A stretch of DNA of 64,000 nt from Alterirhizorhabdus solaris (GTDB taxonomy: Bacteria > Pseudomonadota > Alphaproteobacteria > Sphingomonadales > Sphingomonadaceae). The stretch's first letter is position 1, and each line of letters starts with the position of its first letter. Below are positions 50,359-58,634 of the stretch, piece after piece. The stretch covers positions 1-64,000 of the forward strand of contig NZ_VNIM01000008.1 of the NCBI RefSeq assembly GCF_007785815.1, written 5' to 3'. Below the pieces are notes generated by a model. That model was not told the origin of the DNA. It did not search any database and worked only from the letters and a program-made list of their open reading frames with translations. A program made the position numbers and the translations under genes.

Positions 50359-51282
50359 ATGGATCTGCGGCACATGCGCCATTTCGTGGCGGTCGCCGAG
50401 GAGCTTCACTTCGGCCGCGCCGCGCGGCGGCTGAACATCGCGCAGCCGCCGCTCAGCCAGTCGATCCGGCGGCTGGAGGTCGATCTCGGCGTCGAGCTGT
50501 TCGACCGGTCACGCCGCAGCGTGGAGCTGACGTCCGCCGGACGGGTGTTTCTGGACGAGGCCCGCCGCACGCTGATGCATGCCGACCTGGCCCGCAAGAT
50601 GGCGCAGCGCGAGGCGCAGAAGGCGCCCGAGGTGCGGGTGAGTTTCGTCGGGCCGGCGCTCTATCGCGTGCTGCCGGATCTGCTGGTGCGGTATCGCGCC
50701 ACGGCGCCAGAGGTGAACGTCCGCCTGTTCGAGATGTCGTCCCCCGATCAGATGCACGGAATCATGGCGGGTGATTTCGACGTCGGCTTCATCACCGGCG
50801 GCACCGCGCTGGATGGCGCGCTGCGCCGCGTGCTGATGGAGCGGGCGCCGTTCGTCGCCGCCGTGCCCGCCGATTCGCCACTGGCCGAGCAGACCTCGAT
50901 CAGCCTCGCCGCGCTTGCAGAGCAGCCGTTCATCCGCCCGCCACAGAAATATGCGGCGCAGTCCTCCGAGACGATGAGCATGTTCCGGGATGTCGGCGCG
51001 ATCCCGCAGGTGACGCAGGAGGCAACGCAGACGAACACCACGCTCAGCCTCGTCGGGGTGGGCCTCGGGTGCAGCATCGTGACGGCGACGGCAGCGCTCA
51101 CCCAGCCGCGCAACGTGAAGTTCCTGGAGATCGAGGACCCCGCCCCCCACGCCCGCTGGGAACTGGTGATGGCCTGGCATCCCGATCAGGTCGGCCGCAT
51201 CGCCGCCGATTTCGTCGCGATCGGCCAGGCCTATGCCCGCGACGACGCGCATCTGCTGGAGACGCCGAAGCGGCCGGGCTGA
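50359..51282 (+). CDS. LysR family transcriptional regulator
   Basis: 307 residues. The N-terminal winged helix is textbook: MDLRHMRHFVAVAEELHFGRAARRLNIAQPPLSQSIRRLEVDLGVELFDR. A two-lobed inducer-binding domain follows (PEVRVSFVGPALYRVLPDLL). LysR proteins activate divergent genes on binding a pathway intermediate; this subtype (CatR/BenM-like N-terminus) often responds to aromatic acids. GGGAG lies 6 bases before the ATG. The dyad at 50284 is the natural operator. It is the only regulator inside the catabolic part of the window. Confidence 0.92.
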   Translation: MDLRHMRHFVAVAEELHFGRAARRLNIAQPPLSQSIRRLEVDLGVELFDRSRRSVELTSAGRVFLDEARRTLMHADLARKMAQREAQKAPEVRVSFVGPALYRVLPDLLVRYRATAPEVNVRLFEMSSPDQMHGIMAGDFDVGFITGGTALDGALRRVLMERAPFVAAVPADSPLAEQTSISLAALAEQPFIRPPQKYAAQSSETMSMFRDVGAIPQVTQEATQTNTTLSLVGVGLGCSIVTATAALTQPRNVKFLEIEDPAPHARWELVMAWHPDQVGRIAADFVAIGQAYARDDAHLLETPKRPG

Positions 51283-51301
51283 CCACCCGGCCCGGCCGCT
51301 T
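51268..51301. terminator. stem-loop after the LysR gene
   Basis: AAGCGGCCGGGC (within the last codons) pairs perfectly with GCCCGGCCGCTT at 51290-51301. It separates the LysR stop from the convergent fusion gene at 51316; no T-run. Confidence 0.45.
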
Positions 51302-51315
51302 CGGGCAACAGAACG

Positions 51316-52653
51316 TCAGGCGAAGTGAAGCCGGCGGTATTTACCGCGGAAGTAGAGCAAGGGATCGCGGTGCGGCTCGAACCAGGCGTGCTTCACCTCG
51401 CCGATGAAGATCAGGTGATCGCCGCCCTCGTGCACCGCGTAGGTGCTGCAATCGAACGAGGCGAGCGCGCCGCCCAGGATCGGCGAGCCGCCCTCGGCCG
51501 CGATAGACCAGTCGATCGTGTCGAACCGCGCGACATCGCGCGTGGCGAAACGCCCGGCCACCGGCTGCTGGCCGATGTGCAGCACGTTGACCGCGAAACG
51601 CCCGGCATCGACGAAGGTCTGGAGGCTCGCCGATTTTTTGAGCAGCGAAAACAGGATCAGCGGCGGATCGAGCGACACCGAGGTGAAGCTGTTCGCGGTC
51701 AGCCCGATCGGCTCGCCGTTCGCGTCGATCGTGGTGACGACGGTGACGCCGGTGCCGAAGCAGCCGAGCGCGTCGCGCAGCACCCTCGGCTCCGAGCCGC
51801 CCATGTAGGTGAGCGGCTGGCGCGGCGCCTTGCGTTCGAGGAACTCGACGAGGATGGCGTTGAGCGCGTCCTCGCGGTCGGACGCGGCATAATGGCCGGC
51901 GCCCTCGATCTCGGCGATCTGGGAACCGGGGATGATCGCCTGCAGGCGCTGGACGACGTCGCTCGATATCGTCTGGTTGAGCGAGCCGCGGATCAGCGTG
52001 ACCGGCGTGGCGATCTTGCCCGCCGCCTCCACCAGCCGCGTCTGGCTGAGCAGCGGGCTGGCCGCGGCGACGGCGCGCGGATCGCCCCGCCACTCGAACT
52101 TGCCGTCCTCGCGGCGGGTGTAGGCGCTCATCAGACGCTCGGTAAGCGCTGGGCGCGGTTCGTCCGGGGGGAAGGCGGCGAACGCCTCGACGATGGTCGC
52201 CGGGTCGTCGAACAATGCAGTGCGCCTGTGCAGCGCCTCGCGCAGGCGATCGGTGTCGATCTCGTCGAACCAGATGTTCACGTCGAGCAGCACGGCGCCG
52301 GACACGAGCGGCGTCTGCGTCTCGCCCAGCGTCGTGATCGCGATCAGCGCGCCCAGCCCGGAGGCCACCACGAACGCGCGCGTCGGCAAGGCAGCGAGGA
52401 TGGCCCGGAGATCGCACACCTGCGCGTCGAGGTCGTAGCGCCCGTCCGGCGCGTGGCCGCTGTCGCCGTGCCCGCGCAGGTCGACGCAGATGGCGTAGCG
52501 ACCCGCCTCCGCCAGCGCCTCGGCCGATCCGTGCCAGAAGTCGCGCACGTTGCCGGCCGAGGGCAACAGCACCACCGCGGGGTTGTCCGGCGATCCGAAT
52601 GCGTCGGCCACGAGGCGAACGCCGCCAAATCCCTCGAACTCTAGCCTCTCCAT
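51316..52653 (-). CDS. alpha/beta-hydrolase-like / flavin reductase fusion protein
   Basis: 445 residues with two domains. Residues 1-270 follow the alpha/beta hydrolase fold (VDLRGHGDSG near the front, late GAGHYAASDR), but the nucleophile elbow reads VVASGLGALIA where GxSxGG is expected, putting Gly in place of Ser. Residues about 285-445 are a flavin reductase-like FMN domain (LGCFGTGVTVVTT, IGLTANSFTSVSLDPPLILFSL, GGDHLIFIGEV). Flavin reductases supply reduced FMN to two-component monooxygenases such as the luciferase-like protein at 21313. The fused, apparently dead hydrolase is unusual. Monocistronic. Confidence 0.85.
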   Translation of the reverse strand: MERLEFEGFGGVRLVADAFGSPDNPAVVLLPSAGNVRDFWHGSAEALAEAGRYAICVDLRGHGDSGHAPDGRYDLDAQVCDLRAILAALPTRAFVVASGLGALIAITTLGETQTPLVSGAVLLDVNIWFDEIDTDRLREALHRRTALFDDPATIVEAFAAFPPDEPRPALTERLMSAYTRREDGKFEWRGDPRAVAAASPLLSQTRLVEAAGKIATPVTLIRGSLNQTISSDVVQRLQAIIPGSQIAEIEGAGHYAASDREDALNAILVEFLERKAPRQPLTYMGGSEPRVLRDALGCFGTGVTVVTTIDANGEPIGLTANSFTSVSLDPPLILFSLLKKSASLQTFVDAGRFAVNVLHIGQQPVAGRFATRDVARFDTIDWSIAAEGGSPILGGALASFDCSTYAVHEGGDHLIFIGEVKHAWFEPHRDPLLYFRGKYRRLHFA

Positions 52654-52686
52654 GCCGTCCTGCCCTTATATTCGCCAGCCTGTCGG

Positions 52687-52705
52687 TGATATCACAATAA
52701 TATCA
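52687..52705. promoter_or_regulatory. TGATATCA-N4-AATATCA motif
   Basis: Lies in the divergent gap between the fusion gene (start 52653) and the EthD-like gene (start 52783). Related to the motif at 50284. Confidence 0.5.
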
Positions 52706-52782
52706 AAGCGGGCGGTTCTCATCATAGAAGCGATGGACTAGGAGGCAAGCCAACCCGGAAAAATCCGTGACGGAGAGCGATT

Positions 52783-53118
52783 TTGCACAAGATGATGGTG
52801 CTGGCGAAGGCCGCGTCCGGCAGGACCGAAGAACTCGCGCGCTGGTATGACGAGCAGCACATGAAGGACCTGCTCGCCGTCCCCGGCTTCGTGAGCGCCG
52901 AGCGCCACAACGTCATTCCGGTCAAGCGCGCGGACGGCATTCCCGAGTGGGACTTCATGCTGGTCTATGAGATTGCCGGCGACGATCCCTTCACCGTCCT
53001 GCGGACGATGGGGGGCCTGATGGGGACCGAGAAGATGCCCGTGAGCGACGCGCTGGAAAGCAGCCAGACGCTGTCACTGGTGGGCCTGTCGCAGTCCCGT
53101 CAGGAGAAGGCGGCCTAG
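52783..53118 (+). CDS. EthD-like small protein
   Basis: 111 residues from a TTG start, with GGAGAG 5 bases upstream. LAKAASGRTEELARWYDEQHMKDLLAVPGFVSAERH has the Trp-Tyr...His pattern of EthD-type dimeric alpha-beta barrels, and WDFMLVYEIAGDDP forms the later strand. The fold serves as a small isomerase, decarboxylase or accessory protein. It shares the control region of the hydrolase-flavin reductase fusion and precedes the amidohydrolase by 109 bases. Reaction unknown. Confidence 0.65.
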   Translation: MHKMMVLAKAASGRTEELARWYDEQHMKDLLAVPGFVSAERHNVIPVKRADGIPEWDFMLVYEIAGDDPFTVLRTMGGLMGTEKMPVSDALESSQTLSLVGLSQSRQEKAA

Positions 53119-53160
53119 CCACGGCCGCCGTGCCCATATCCCCCACGTATCAAGACCGTG

Positions 53161-53174
53161 CCAATTGATATTTG
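53161..53174. promoter_or_regulatory. CCAATTGATATTTG motif
   Basis: Resembles the CCAATATCA/TGATATT half-sites of the neighbouring promoters. It lies 54 bases before the amidohydrolase ATG. Confidence 0.35.
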
Positions 53175-53227
53175 ATTTGAGCATGAAACAGGCTCAATCT
53201 CGGTGCCAGTTCGAAGGAGAGATCGAC

Positions 53228-54409
53228 ATGTCGGATCAGTTGGAAGCGGTGCGTGAGGACAGCGTGAAGGCATCGGCCAAGCCGCTGATCGTGGACGCCG
53301 ACGCGCATGTGAACCCGTCGCATGACATGTGGGCGGATTACCTGCCCGAGGCGCTGCGCCCGCTGGCGCCGCAGCTGGAGCATGGCGAGGACTGCGACTA
53401 CATCGTTTTCGAGGGCAAGCGCCGCAAGCTGAACCTCATCAGCGCGCTGGGCGGCCGCAAGGGCGAGGACTTCAAGATGCACGGCCGTGCATCCGATGCG
53501 CGCCAGGGCGGCTGGATGCCCAAGGCGCGGCTGAACGACATGGACGAGGACGGCATGGACAAGGCCATCCTGTTCGGCGGCGGCCCGCTCGGGACGACCA
53601 ACAGCGAGCTCTACATGGCGAGCTTCGGCGCCTATAACCGCTGGCTCGCCGATTTCTGCTCGGCAGCACCCGATCGCCTGGCCGGTATCGGCTATGTGCC
53701 GATGCAGAATGTGGACGAGGCGATCCGCATGATGCGCGAGTGCGTGAAGCTGGGCCTCAAGGGCATCAACATCCCCGCCTTCCCGATGTCCCCCGTGGCA
53801 TCGCTGAACGGCGGCGACGCGCAGACGATGGCGCTGACCGGCGACGTCAACAGCGAGCGTTCCTACGCCGACGCCGAGTTCGATCCGTTCTGGAAGACGG
53901 CATGCGAGCTGGGCGTGCCGATCACCATTCACCTCGGCGGCCGCGCGGTGCGTTTCACCAACAAGAAGTTCTTCCTGTCCGACCTGCTGATGAGCAAGTT
54001 CGGCATGGGCGAGCCGATCGCGATCATGATCTACGGCGGCGTGTTCCAGCGCTTCCCCGATCTGAAGCTCGTCTCGGTCGAGAGCGGCGTGGGCTGGTTC
54101 GCGTTCGCGGCCAACTACATGGACGAGACGTGGCACAAGCAGCGCCACTGGACCGACAGCGTGCTCGAGCATGCGCCCAGCTACTTCATGGAGCGCAACA
54201 TCTACGGCTCGTTCATCCATGACCGCGCCGGCATCCTGATGCGCGACTTCCCCGGCGCCGGCAACATCATGTGGTCGTCTGACTATCCGCATTCGGAGAC
54301 GACCTATCCGCACTCGCTCGACAAGATCGACGAGCTGTTCGAGGGCGTATCCGAGGCCGATCGCAACATGATTATCGGCGGGCGGGCCAACAAACTGTTT
54401 AAACTGTAA
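53228..54409 (+). CDS. amidohydrolase family 2 protein (ACMSD-like)
   Basis: 393 residues of the metal-dependent amidohydrolase-2 group that includes ACMSD and related decarboxylases and hydrolases. VDADAHVNP supplies the first metal ligands, ITIHLGGR a His, and MWSSDYPHSETTYPHS the conserved Asp. It uses Zn or Mn to decarboxylate or hydrolyse ring-derived acids. The ATG at 53228 has GAAGGAGAG upstream. A strong terminator follows 6 bases after the stop, so it is monocistronic. Expression may be high, since promoter motif, ribosome site and terminator are all strong. Confidence 0.82.
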   Translation: MSDQLEAVREDSVKASAKPLIVDADAHVNPSHDMWADYLPEALRPLAPQLEHGEDCDYIVFEGKRRKLNLISALGGRKGEDFKMHGRASDARQGGWMPKARLNDMDEDGMDKAILFGGGPLGTTNSELYMASFGAYNRWLADFCSAAPDRLAGIGYVPMQNVDEAIRMMRECVKLGLKGINIPAFPMSPVASLNGGDAQTMALTGDVNSERSYADAEFDPFWKTACELGVPITIHLGGRAVRFTNKKFFLSDLLMSKFGMGEPIAIMIYGGVFQRFPDLKLVSVESGVGWFAFAANYMDETWHKQRHWTDSVLEHAPSYFMERNIYGSFIHDRAGILMRDFPGAGNIMWSSDYPHSETTYPHSLDKIDELFEGVSEADRNMIIGGRANKLFKL

Positions 54410-54415
54410 AGGCGG

Positions 54416-54451
54416 GGGGCCGGTCGCGCATCGACGCGACCGGCCCCTTTT
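54416..54451 (+). terminator. rho-independent terminator of the amidohydrolase gene
   Basis: Perfect 13-base arms (54416-54428 and 54435-54447), a 6-base loop, then TTTT. It isolates the amidohydrolase from the following operon. Confidence 0.85.
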
Positions 54452-54481
54452 GCATGCGTGATACGTGAAGGAGAGAAATCG

Positions 54482-55561
54482 ATGACGTCCGATGCGGCAA
54501 CCGCACGGCGCGTAGTGCTGCGCCACCATCCCGAGGGCGCGCTGCAGCCATCGGACTTCACCATCGAGACGGGCACCATCCCGACACCGGCGGAGGGCCA
54601 GTTCCTCGTCCGCAACCGCTTCGTCTCGGTCGATCCGATGCTGCGCCTGTTCGTCGATCGCGATCCCCTGGGCGGCGGGATGCCCTCGATGCCGGTCGGC
54701 ACCACCATTCCGGGCGCGGCGGTCGGCGAGATCGTCGCGTCGCATCACCCCGATCATGCGGTCGGTGACCTGGTCGAGGGCCGCTTCGGCTGGCAGGAGT
54801 ATGCCGTGTCGAACGGCGCCGGGGTCAATCGCGTCGATCCGCGCCTCGGCGGGCCGGAGAATGCGCTCGGCATCGGCGGCCTGCCCGGCTTCACCGCTTA
54901 TGTCGGCCTGCATGCGGCGGGCGGGATCAAGCCGGGCGAGACGGTGCTCGTCAGCGGCGCGGCCGGCGCGGTCGGCTCGGCCGTGGGCGGCTTCGTGCGC
55001 GCGCGCGGCGGCCGGGCGGTCGGCATCGCGGGGGGCGCGGACAAGCGCCGCTACCTGATCGAGGAGGCGGGCTACGACGCGGTCGCCGATCGCCATGCCC
55101 CCGATTTCCTCGACCAACTCGCCAAGGCGCTGCCCGATGGCGCGAACGTGTATTTCGACAATGTCGGCGGGCCGATGCTCGCCGATGTGGTGCCGTTGAT
55201 GGCGCGCGGCGGCCTCGTGTTGATCTGCGGCCTGATGGCGCAATATCAGGGCGATGAGGGCGACGGCACCGATCACCTGCCCGCCGTGCTGCGCGCGGTG
55301 ATGGGCAAGGGCGTCCGTATCCAGAGCTTCACCCAGTTCGGGCAGGATGCGCTGCGCCCCGCCTTCCAGGATGAGCTGGCCGGGCTTGTCGCCAGCGGCG
55401 GCATCGCCTCGCGTGTCCATATCGAGGACGGCCTCGATCGACTGCCGCACGCGCTGGCCGGTCTGTTCGCCCACAGCGTACCCGGCAAGGTCGTCGTCCG
55501 CGTCGCGCCCGATACGGCGGCACCGGCGGACTCCACCCGTACCCTTCAGGAGAGTGAATGA
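54482..55561 (+). CDS. NADP-dependent medium-chain reductase, zinc-free (alkenal/one reductase type)
   Basis: 359 residues of the leukotriene B4 dehydrogenase/curcumin reductase branch. FVSVDPMLRLFVD is the family's early motif, VLVSGAAGAVGSAVGGFVRARG the NADP loop, and VYFDNVGGPMLADV the later conserved segment. No zinc-binding Cys cluster is present. It reduces a C=C bond conjugated to a carbonyl. GAAGGAGAG precedes the ATG, and its end overlaps the ALDH start. It leads the operon reductase, ALDH, thiolase-like, DUF35, suggesting saturation of an enone intermediate. Confidence 0.82.
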   Translation: MTSDAATARRVVLRHHPEGALQPSDFTIETGTIPTPAEGQFLVRNRFVSVDPMLRLFVDRDPLGGGMPSMPVGTTIPGAAVGEIVASHHPDHAVGDLVEGRFGWQEYAVSNGAGVNRVDPRLGGPENALGIGGLPGFTAYVGLHAAGGIKPGETVLVSGAAGAVGSAVGGFVRARGGRAVGIAGGADKRRYLIEEAGYDAVADRHAPDFLDQLAKALPDGANVYFDNVGGPMLADVVPLMARGGLVLICGLMAQYQGDEGDGTDHLPAVLRAVMGKGVRIQSFTQFGQDALRPAFQDELAGLVASGGIASRVHIEDGLDRLPHALAGLFAHSVPGKVVVRVAPDTAAPADSTRTLQESE

Positions 55562-57057
55562 TGGCCACGGCTGTAAAGGCGCCGCTTCAGGCCGCGCTGG
55601 CGACCGACATGCTGATCGACGGCCAGCTCGTGCCCGGCGAGGGCGCACCCATGACGGTGTACAACCCGTCGACCGGCGGCGTCACCGTCACCGTGCCCGG
55701 TGCCTCGGTCGCGCAGTTCGCGCAGGCGATCGCCGCCGCGCGCGCCGCCGCCGACAAGGGGGAATGGGCCGGCCTGCCGCAGGCCGACCGCATCGCCGCC
55801 GTCCGCCGCTATGTGGACCTGCTGGTCGCACGCAGCGACGAGCTGAAGGCGCTGATCGTCACCGAGACCGGCATCCCGGTGAAGTCGATGGTGCTCGGCG
55901 CGCAGGTCGACGGGCCGTTGAACCAGATGAAGCAGATGCTCGATCTCTACGCCCGGCTGCCCGAGGTGGAGGAGAACCCGCTGTCGATGGACGAGCGGAT
56001 CAACCCGATGGGCGGCTTCATCCAGAGCCTGCGGCTGCATGTGCCGGTCGGCGTGGTCGCGGCGGTATCGGCCTATAATTTCCCGCTGCACATCAGCCTG
56101 TGGAAGCTGATGACCGCGCTCGTGACGGGCAACAGCGTTATCCTGCGGCCCAGCCCGCTCACCCCGCTCAGCGCGCTCGCGCTCGGCGAGTCCGCGATCG
56201 AGGCCGGCATTCCGGCGGGCGTGGTGCACATCCTGGCGGAGGCGGGCGCGGACGGCGCGCTGCTGCTCACCACCGATCCGGCGGTCGACATGGTCAGCTT
56301 CACCGGATCGACCGAAGTCGGCAGCAAGGTGGCGGCGCAGGCCGCGCCGTCGATGAAGCGCCTGCAGCTCGAACTCGGCGGCAAATCGGCGGTGATCGTG
56401 CTGCCCGACCGGATCGAGGCGGCGTTCCACGCGGCGATCACGGTGTGCATGTCGCATGCCGGGCAAGGTTGCGTGCTCGGCACCCGCGTGTTCGTGCCCG
56501 AGGCGGAAAAGCCCAAGGTGCTGGCCGCGATGAAGGCGAGCCTCGCCCATGCGAAGATCGGCGATTCGGACGATCCTGCCACCACCATGGGGCCGGTCAT
56601 CAGCGAGGCGCAGGTCCAGCGGTGCGAGCGGTACGTGCGGCTCGCCGTGGAAGCCGGCGCCACCGTCGTCGCCGGCGGCAAGCGCGCCGACCGGCCGGGC
56701 TATTTCTTCGAGCCGACCGTGCTCGACCTGCCCGACAACAAGAACCCGGCCGCGCAGGACGAGATCTTCGGCCCGGTCGTCGGCGTGATCGGCTATCGCG
56801 ACGTGGAGCATGCCATCGAGATGGCGAACGACTCGCCGCTCGGCCTGTCCGGCTACGTCCACGGCAAGGATGCGCGGCAGGCGCTGGCGGTGGCGCGGCG
56901 ACTCCGCACCGGCACGGTCAACGTCAACGCGTTCATGGGCAGCGCCAACGCCTCCTCCGGCGGGCACAAGATGAGCGGTATCGGCCGCGAGCGCGGGGTG
57001 GAGGGCATCCGTGCCTTCCAGGAGATCCAGGTCGTCAACCTCGGCTCGGCCGGCTGA
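55561..57057 (+). CDS. aldehyde dehydrogenase
   Basis: 498 residues of the ALDH superfamily. AYNFPLHISLWKLMTALVTGNSVILRPSP is the cofactor region, LELGGKSAVIV contains the general-base Glu, SHAGQGCVLGTR the catalytic Cys, and EIFGPVVGVI lies near the end. It oxidises an aldehyde to the acid with NAD(P). ATG codons at 55558 and 55561 are both possible; the latter has better spacing from AGGAGAG. It sits directly before a thiolase-like/DUF35 pair that may release an aldehyde by retro-aldol cleavage, so it could consume that product. Confidence 0.9.
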   Translation: MATAVKAPLQAALATDMLIDGQLVPGEGAPMTVYNPSTGGVTVTVPGASVAQFAQAIAAARAAADKGEWAGLPQADRIAAVRRYVDLLVARSDELKALIVTETGIPVKSMVLGAQVDGPLNQMKQMLDLYARLPEVEENPLSMDERINPMGGFIQSLRLHVPVGVVAAVSAYNFPLHISLWKLMTALVTGNSVILRPSPLTPLSALALGESAIEAGIPAGVVHILAEAGADGALLLTTDPAVDMVSFTGSTEVGSKVAAQAAPSMKRLQLELGGKSAVIVLPDRIEAAFHAAITVCMSHAGQGCVLGTRVFVPEAEKPKVLAAMKASLAHAKIGDSDDPATTMGPVISEAQVQRCERYVRLAVEAGATVVAGGKRADRPGYFFEPTVLDLPDNKNPAAQDEIFGPVVGVIGYRDVEHAIEMANDSPLGLSGYVHGKDARQALAVARRLRTGTVNVNAFMGSANASSGGHKMSGIGRERGVEGIRAFQEIQVVNLGSAG

Positions 57058-57075
57058 CGCGGGCGGGCGCCGGGC

Positions 57076-58230
57076 ATGAAGCGCGGCGCCGTCGCCATCG
57101 TCGGCATGGGCGTGACCGAGCAGCGCCGCGGGATCGGCGCGCGGCCGCTCGAACTCCGGCGGCAGGCACTGGAATATGCGCTGGCCGATGCCGGGATCGG
57201 GCGCGACGCGATCGACGGCTATATCCATGCCAGCCACGAGCGCGAGGATCTGCGCTACCTCGGCCTGTCGCCGAACTTCTCGTGGCCGGTGCAGTCGGGT
57301 GGCGCAACGGCCCCGTGCAGCTTCGTCATGGCGGCGGGCGCGATCCTGTCCGGGCAGGCGGAGATGGTCGCCTGCGCCTATGGCATGGCGCCGTCCTCGG
57401 GCGGGATGCCGGGCATGGGCGAGAAGATGTCGTTCGGTGCGCTCGGCTACGGCTATCCGGCGCAGGTCGGCATGATCGGGGCGGCGAGCGCGCATGCGCT
57501 CCACGCCCGCTGGCACATGGATCGCTACGGCACGACGAGCCGCCACCTCGGCGCGGTCGCGGTGCAGTTGCGCGATCATGCGGTCGGGCGGCCCGATGCG
57601 ATCACCTTCGGCCAGCCGATCACCATCGAGGATCATCAGGCCTCGCCGATGGTGGTCGATCCGTTCCGCATGCTGGATTGCTGCCGCGATACCGATGGCG
57701 GCGCGGTGTTCCTGCTCACCACCGCCGAGCGTGCGCGCACGATGGCGGGCACGCGGCCGGTGTATCTGCTCGGTGCCGGCATGGGCCACAACATCGGCAA
57801 CTGGCACCGGCGCGACGTGTATCCCCACCACGACGATATCGCCCCGGCCAAGGCCCGTGCCTTCGCGCAGGCCGGGCTGACGCTGGCCGATATCGACACG
57901 GCGCAATTCTACGATCCGTTCACGATCTCGATCATCATGCAACTGGAGCAGTACGGCTTCTGCGCGCCGGGCCACGGCGGCCCGTTCGTGGCGGACGGCG
58001 GGATCGGACTGAGCGGGCGTATCCCGTCGAACACCGGCGGCGGCCAGATCTCCGGCTTCTACGCCGCCGGCTTCACGCCCCTGATCGAGGCGATCCGGCA
58101 GCTGCGCGACGAGGCCGGCACGACGCAGGTGAAGGGCGCCCGCTTCGCGCTGACCAGCGGCCACGGCCTGAACGGCGGCGTGCAGAACACCTGGTCGCAC
58201 GGCACGCTGATCCTGGGGGCCGACGCATGA
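57076..58230 (+). CDS. thiolase-like protein lacking the nucleophilic Cys (SCP2/lipid-transfer type)
   Basis: 384 residues of the thiolase superfamily, start VAIVGMGVTEQRRG and end GGGQISGFYAAG. The segment QSGGATAPCSFVMAAGAILSG aligns with the nucleophile region of thiolases, but the Cys position is Gly and the nearest Cys is five residues later. It lies 18 bases after the ALDH and overlaps the DUF35 gene (ATGA). By analogy with Ltp2-ChsH2 it is probably a retro-aldolase that needs the DUF35 partner. It is a distinct lineage from the protein at 23253. Confidence 0.8.
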   Translation: MKRGAVAIVGMGVTEQRRGIGARPLELRRQALEYALADAGIGRDAIDGYIHASHEREDLRYLGLSPNFSWPVQSGGATAPCSFVMAAGAILSGQAEMVACAYGMAPSSGGMPGMGEKMSFGALGYGYPAQVGMIGAASAHALHARWHMDRYGTTSRHLGAVAVQLRDHAVGRPDAITFGQPITIEDHQASPMVVDPFRMLDCCRDTDGGAVFLLTTAERARTMAGTRPVYLLGAGMGHNIGNWHRRDVYPHHDDIAPAKARAFAQAGLTLADIDTAQFYDPFTISIIMQLEQYGFCAPGHGGPFVADGGIGLSGRIPSNTGGGQISGFYAAGFTPLIEAIRQLRDEAGTTQVKGARFALTSGHGLNGGVQNTWSHGTLILGADA

Positions 58231-58634
58231 CGCCCCCCGGCATCGCGCCGCTCGTGAAGGGCGATCCCGATGCACCCTTCTGGGAGGCGTGGGCGGCCGA
58301 GGAGCGCTTCCTGCTTCACCGCTGCGCCATCTGCGGTCGCCACGACTGGCCGGCGAGCTGCTGCGTCGAGCATGGCCTGGCGGCGATGACGTGGGTAGAG
58401 GCGTCAGGTGGCGGTGTCGTCGACACCTATACCGTGTTCCACCGCGCCTATACCGCCGGGCTTGCCTCGGCGGTGCCCTATACGGTGGCCGTCGTCCGTC
58501 TGGACGAGGGGCCGTATTTCCATACCCGGTTGGTCGAGGTCGCGCCGGACGCGGTCTGCACTGGCATGCGCGTCCGCGTCCGGCGCGGGGCAGGCGACGC
58601 CTTCCCGCTGTTTATCCCCGACCGGGCGTTTTAA
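58227..58634 (+). CDS. DUF35 zinc-ribbon/OB-fold partner protein
   Basis: 135 residues. The zinc ribbon reads CAIC ... CCVEH, so the second pair is atypical (Cys-Cys and Glu-His instead of CxxC). The OB-fold follows (VVDTYTVFHRAYTAG ... PYTVAVVRLDEGPYFHTRLVEV). It overlaps the thiolase-like gene by 4 bases, which supports a complex. Its own stop overlaps the convergent kinase gene stop. The altered ribbon may mean weaker zinc binding than in the partner at 24396. Confidence 0.82.
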   Translation: MTPPGIAPLVKGDPDAPFWEAWAAEERFLLHRCAICGRHDWPASCCVEHGLAAMTWVEASGGGVVDTYTVFHRAYTAGLASAVPYTVAVVRLDEGPYFHTRLVEVAPDAVCTGMRVRVRRGAGDAFPLFIPDRAF

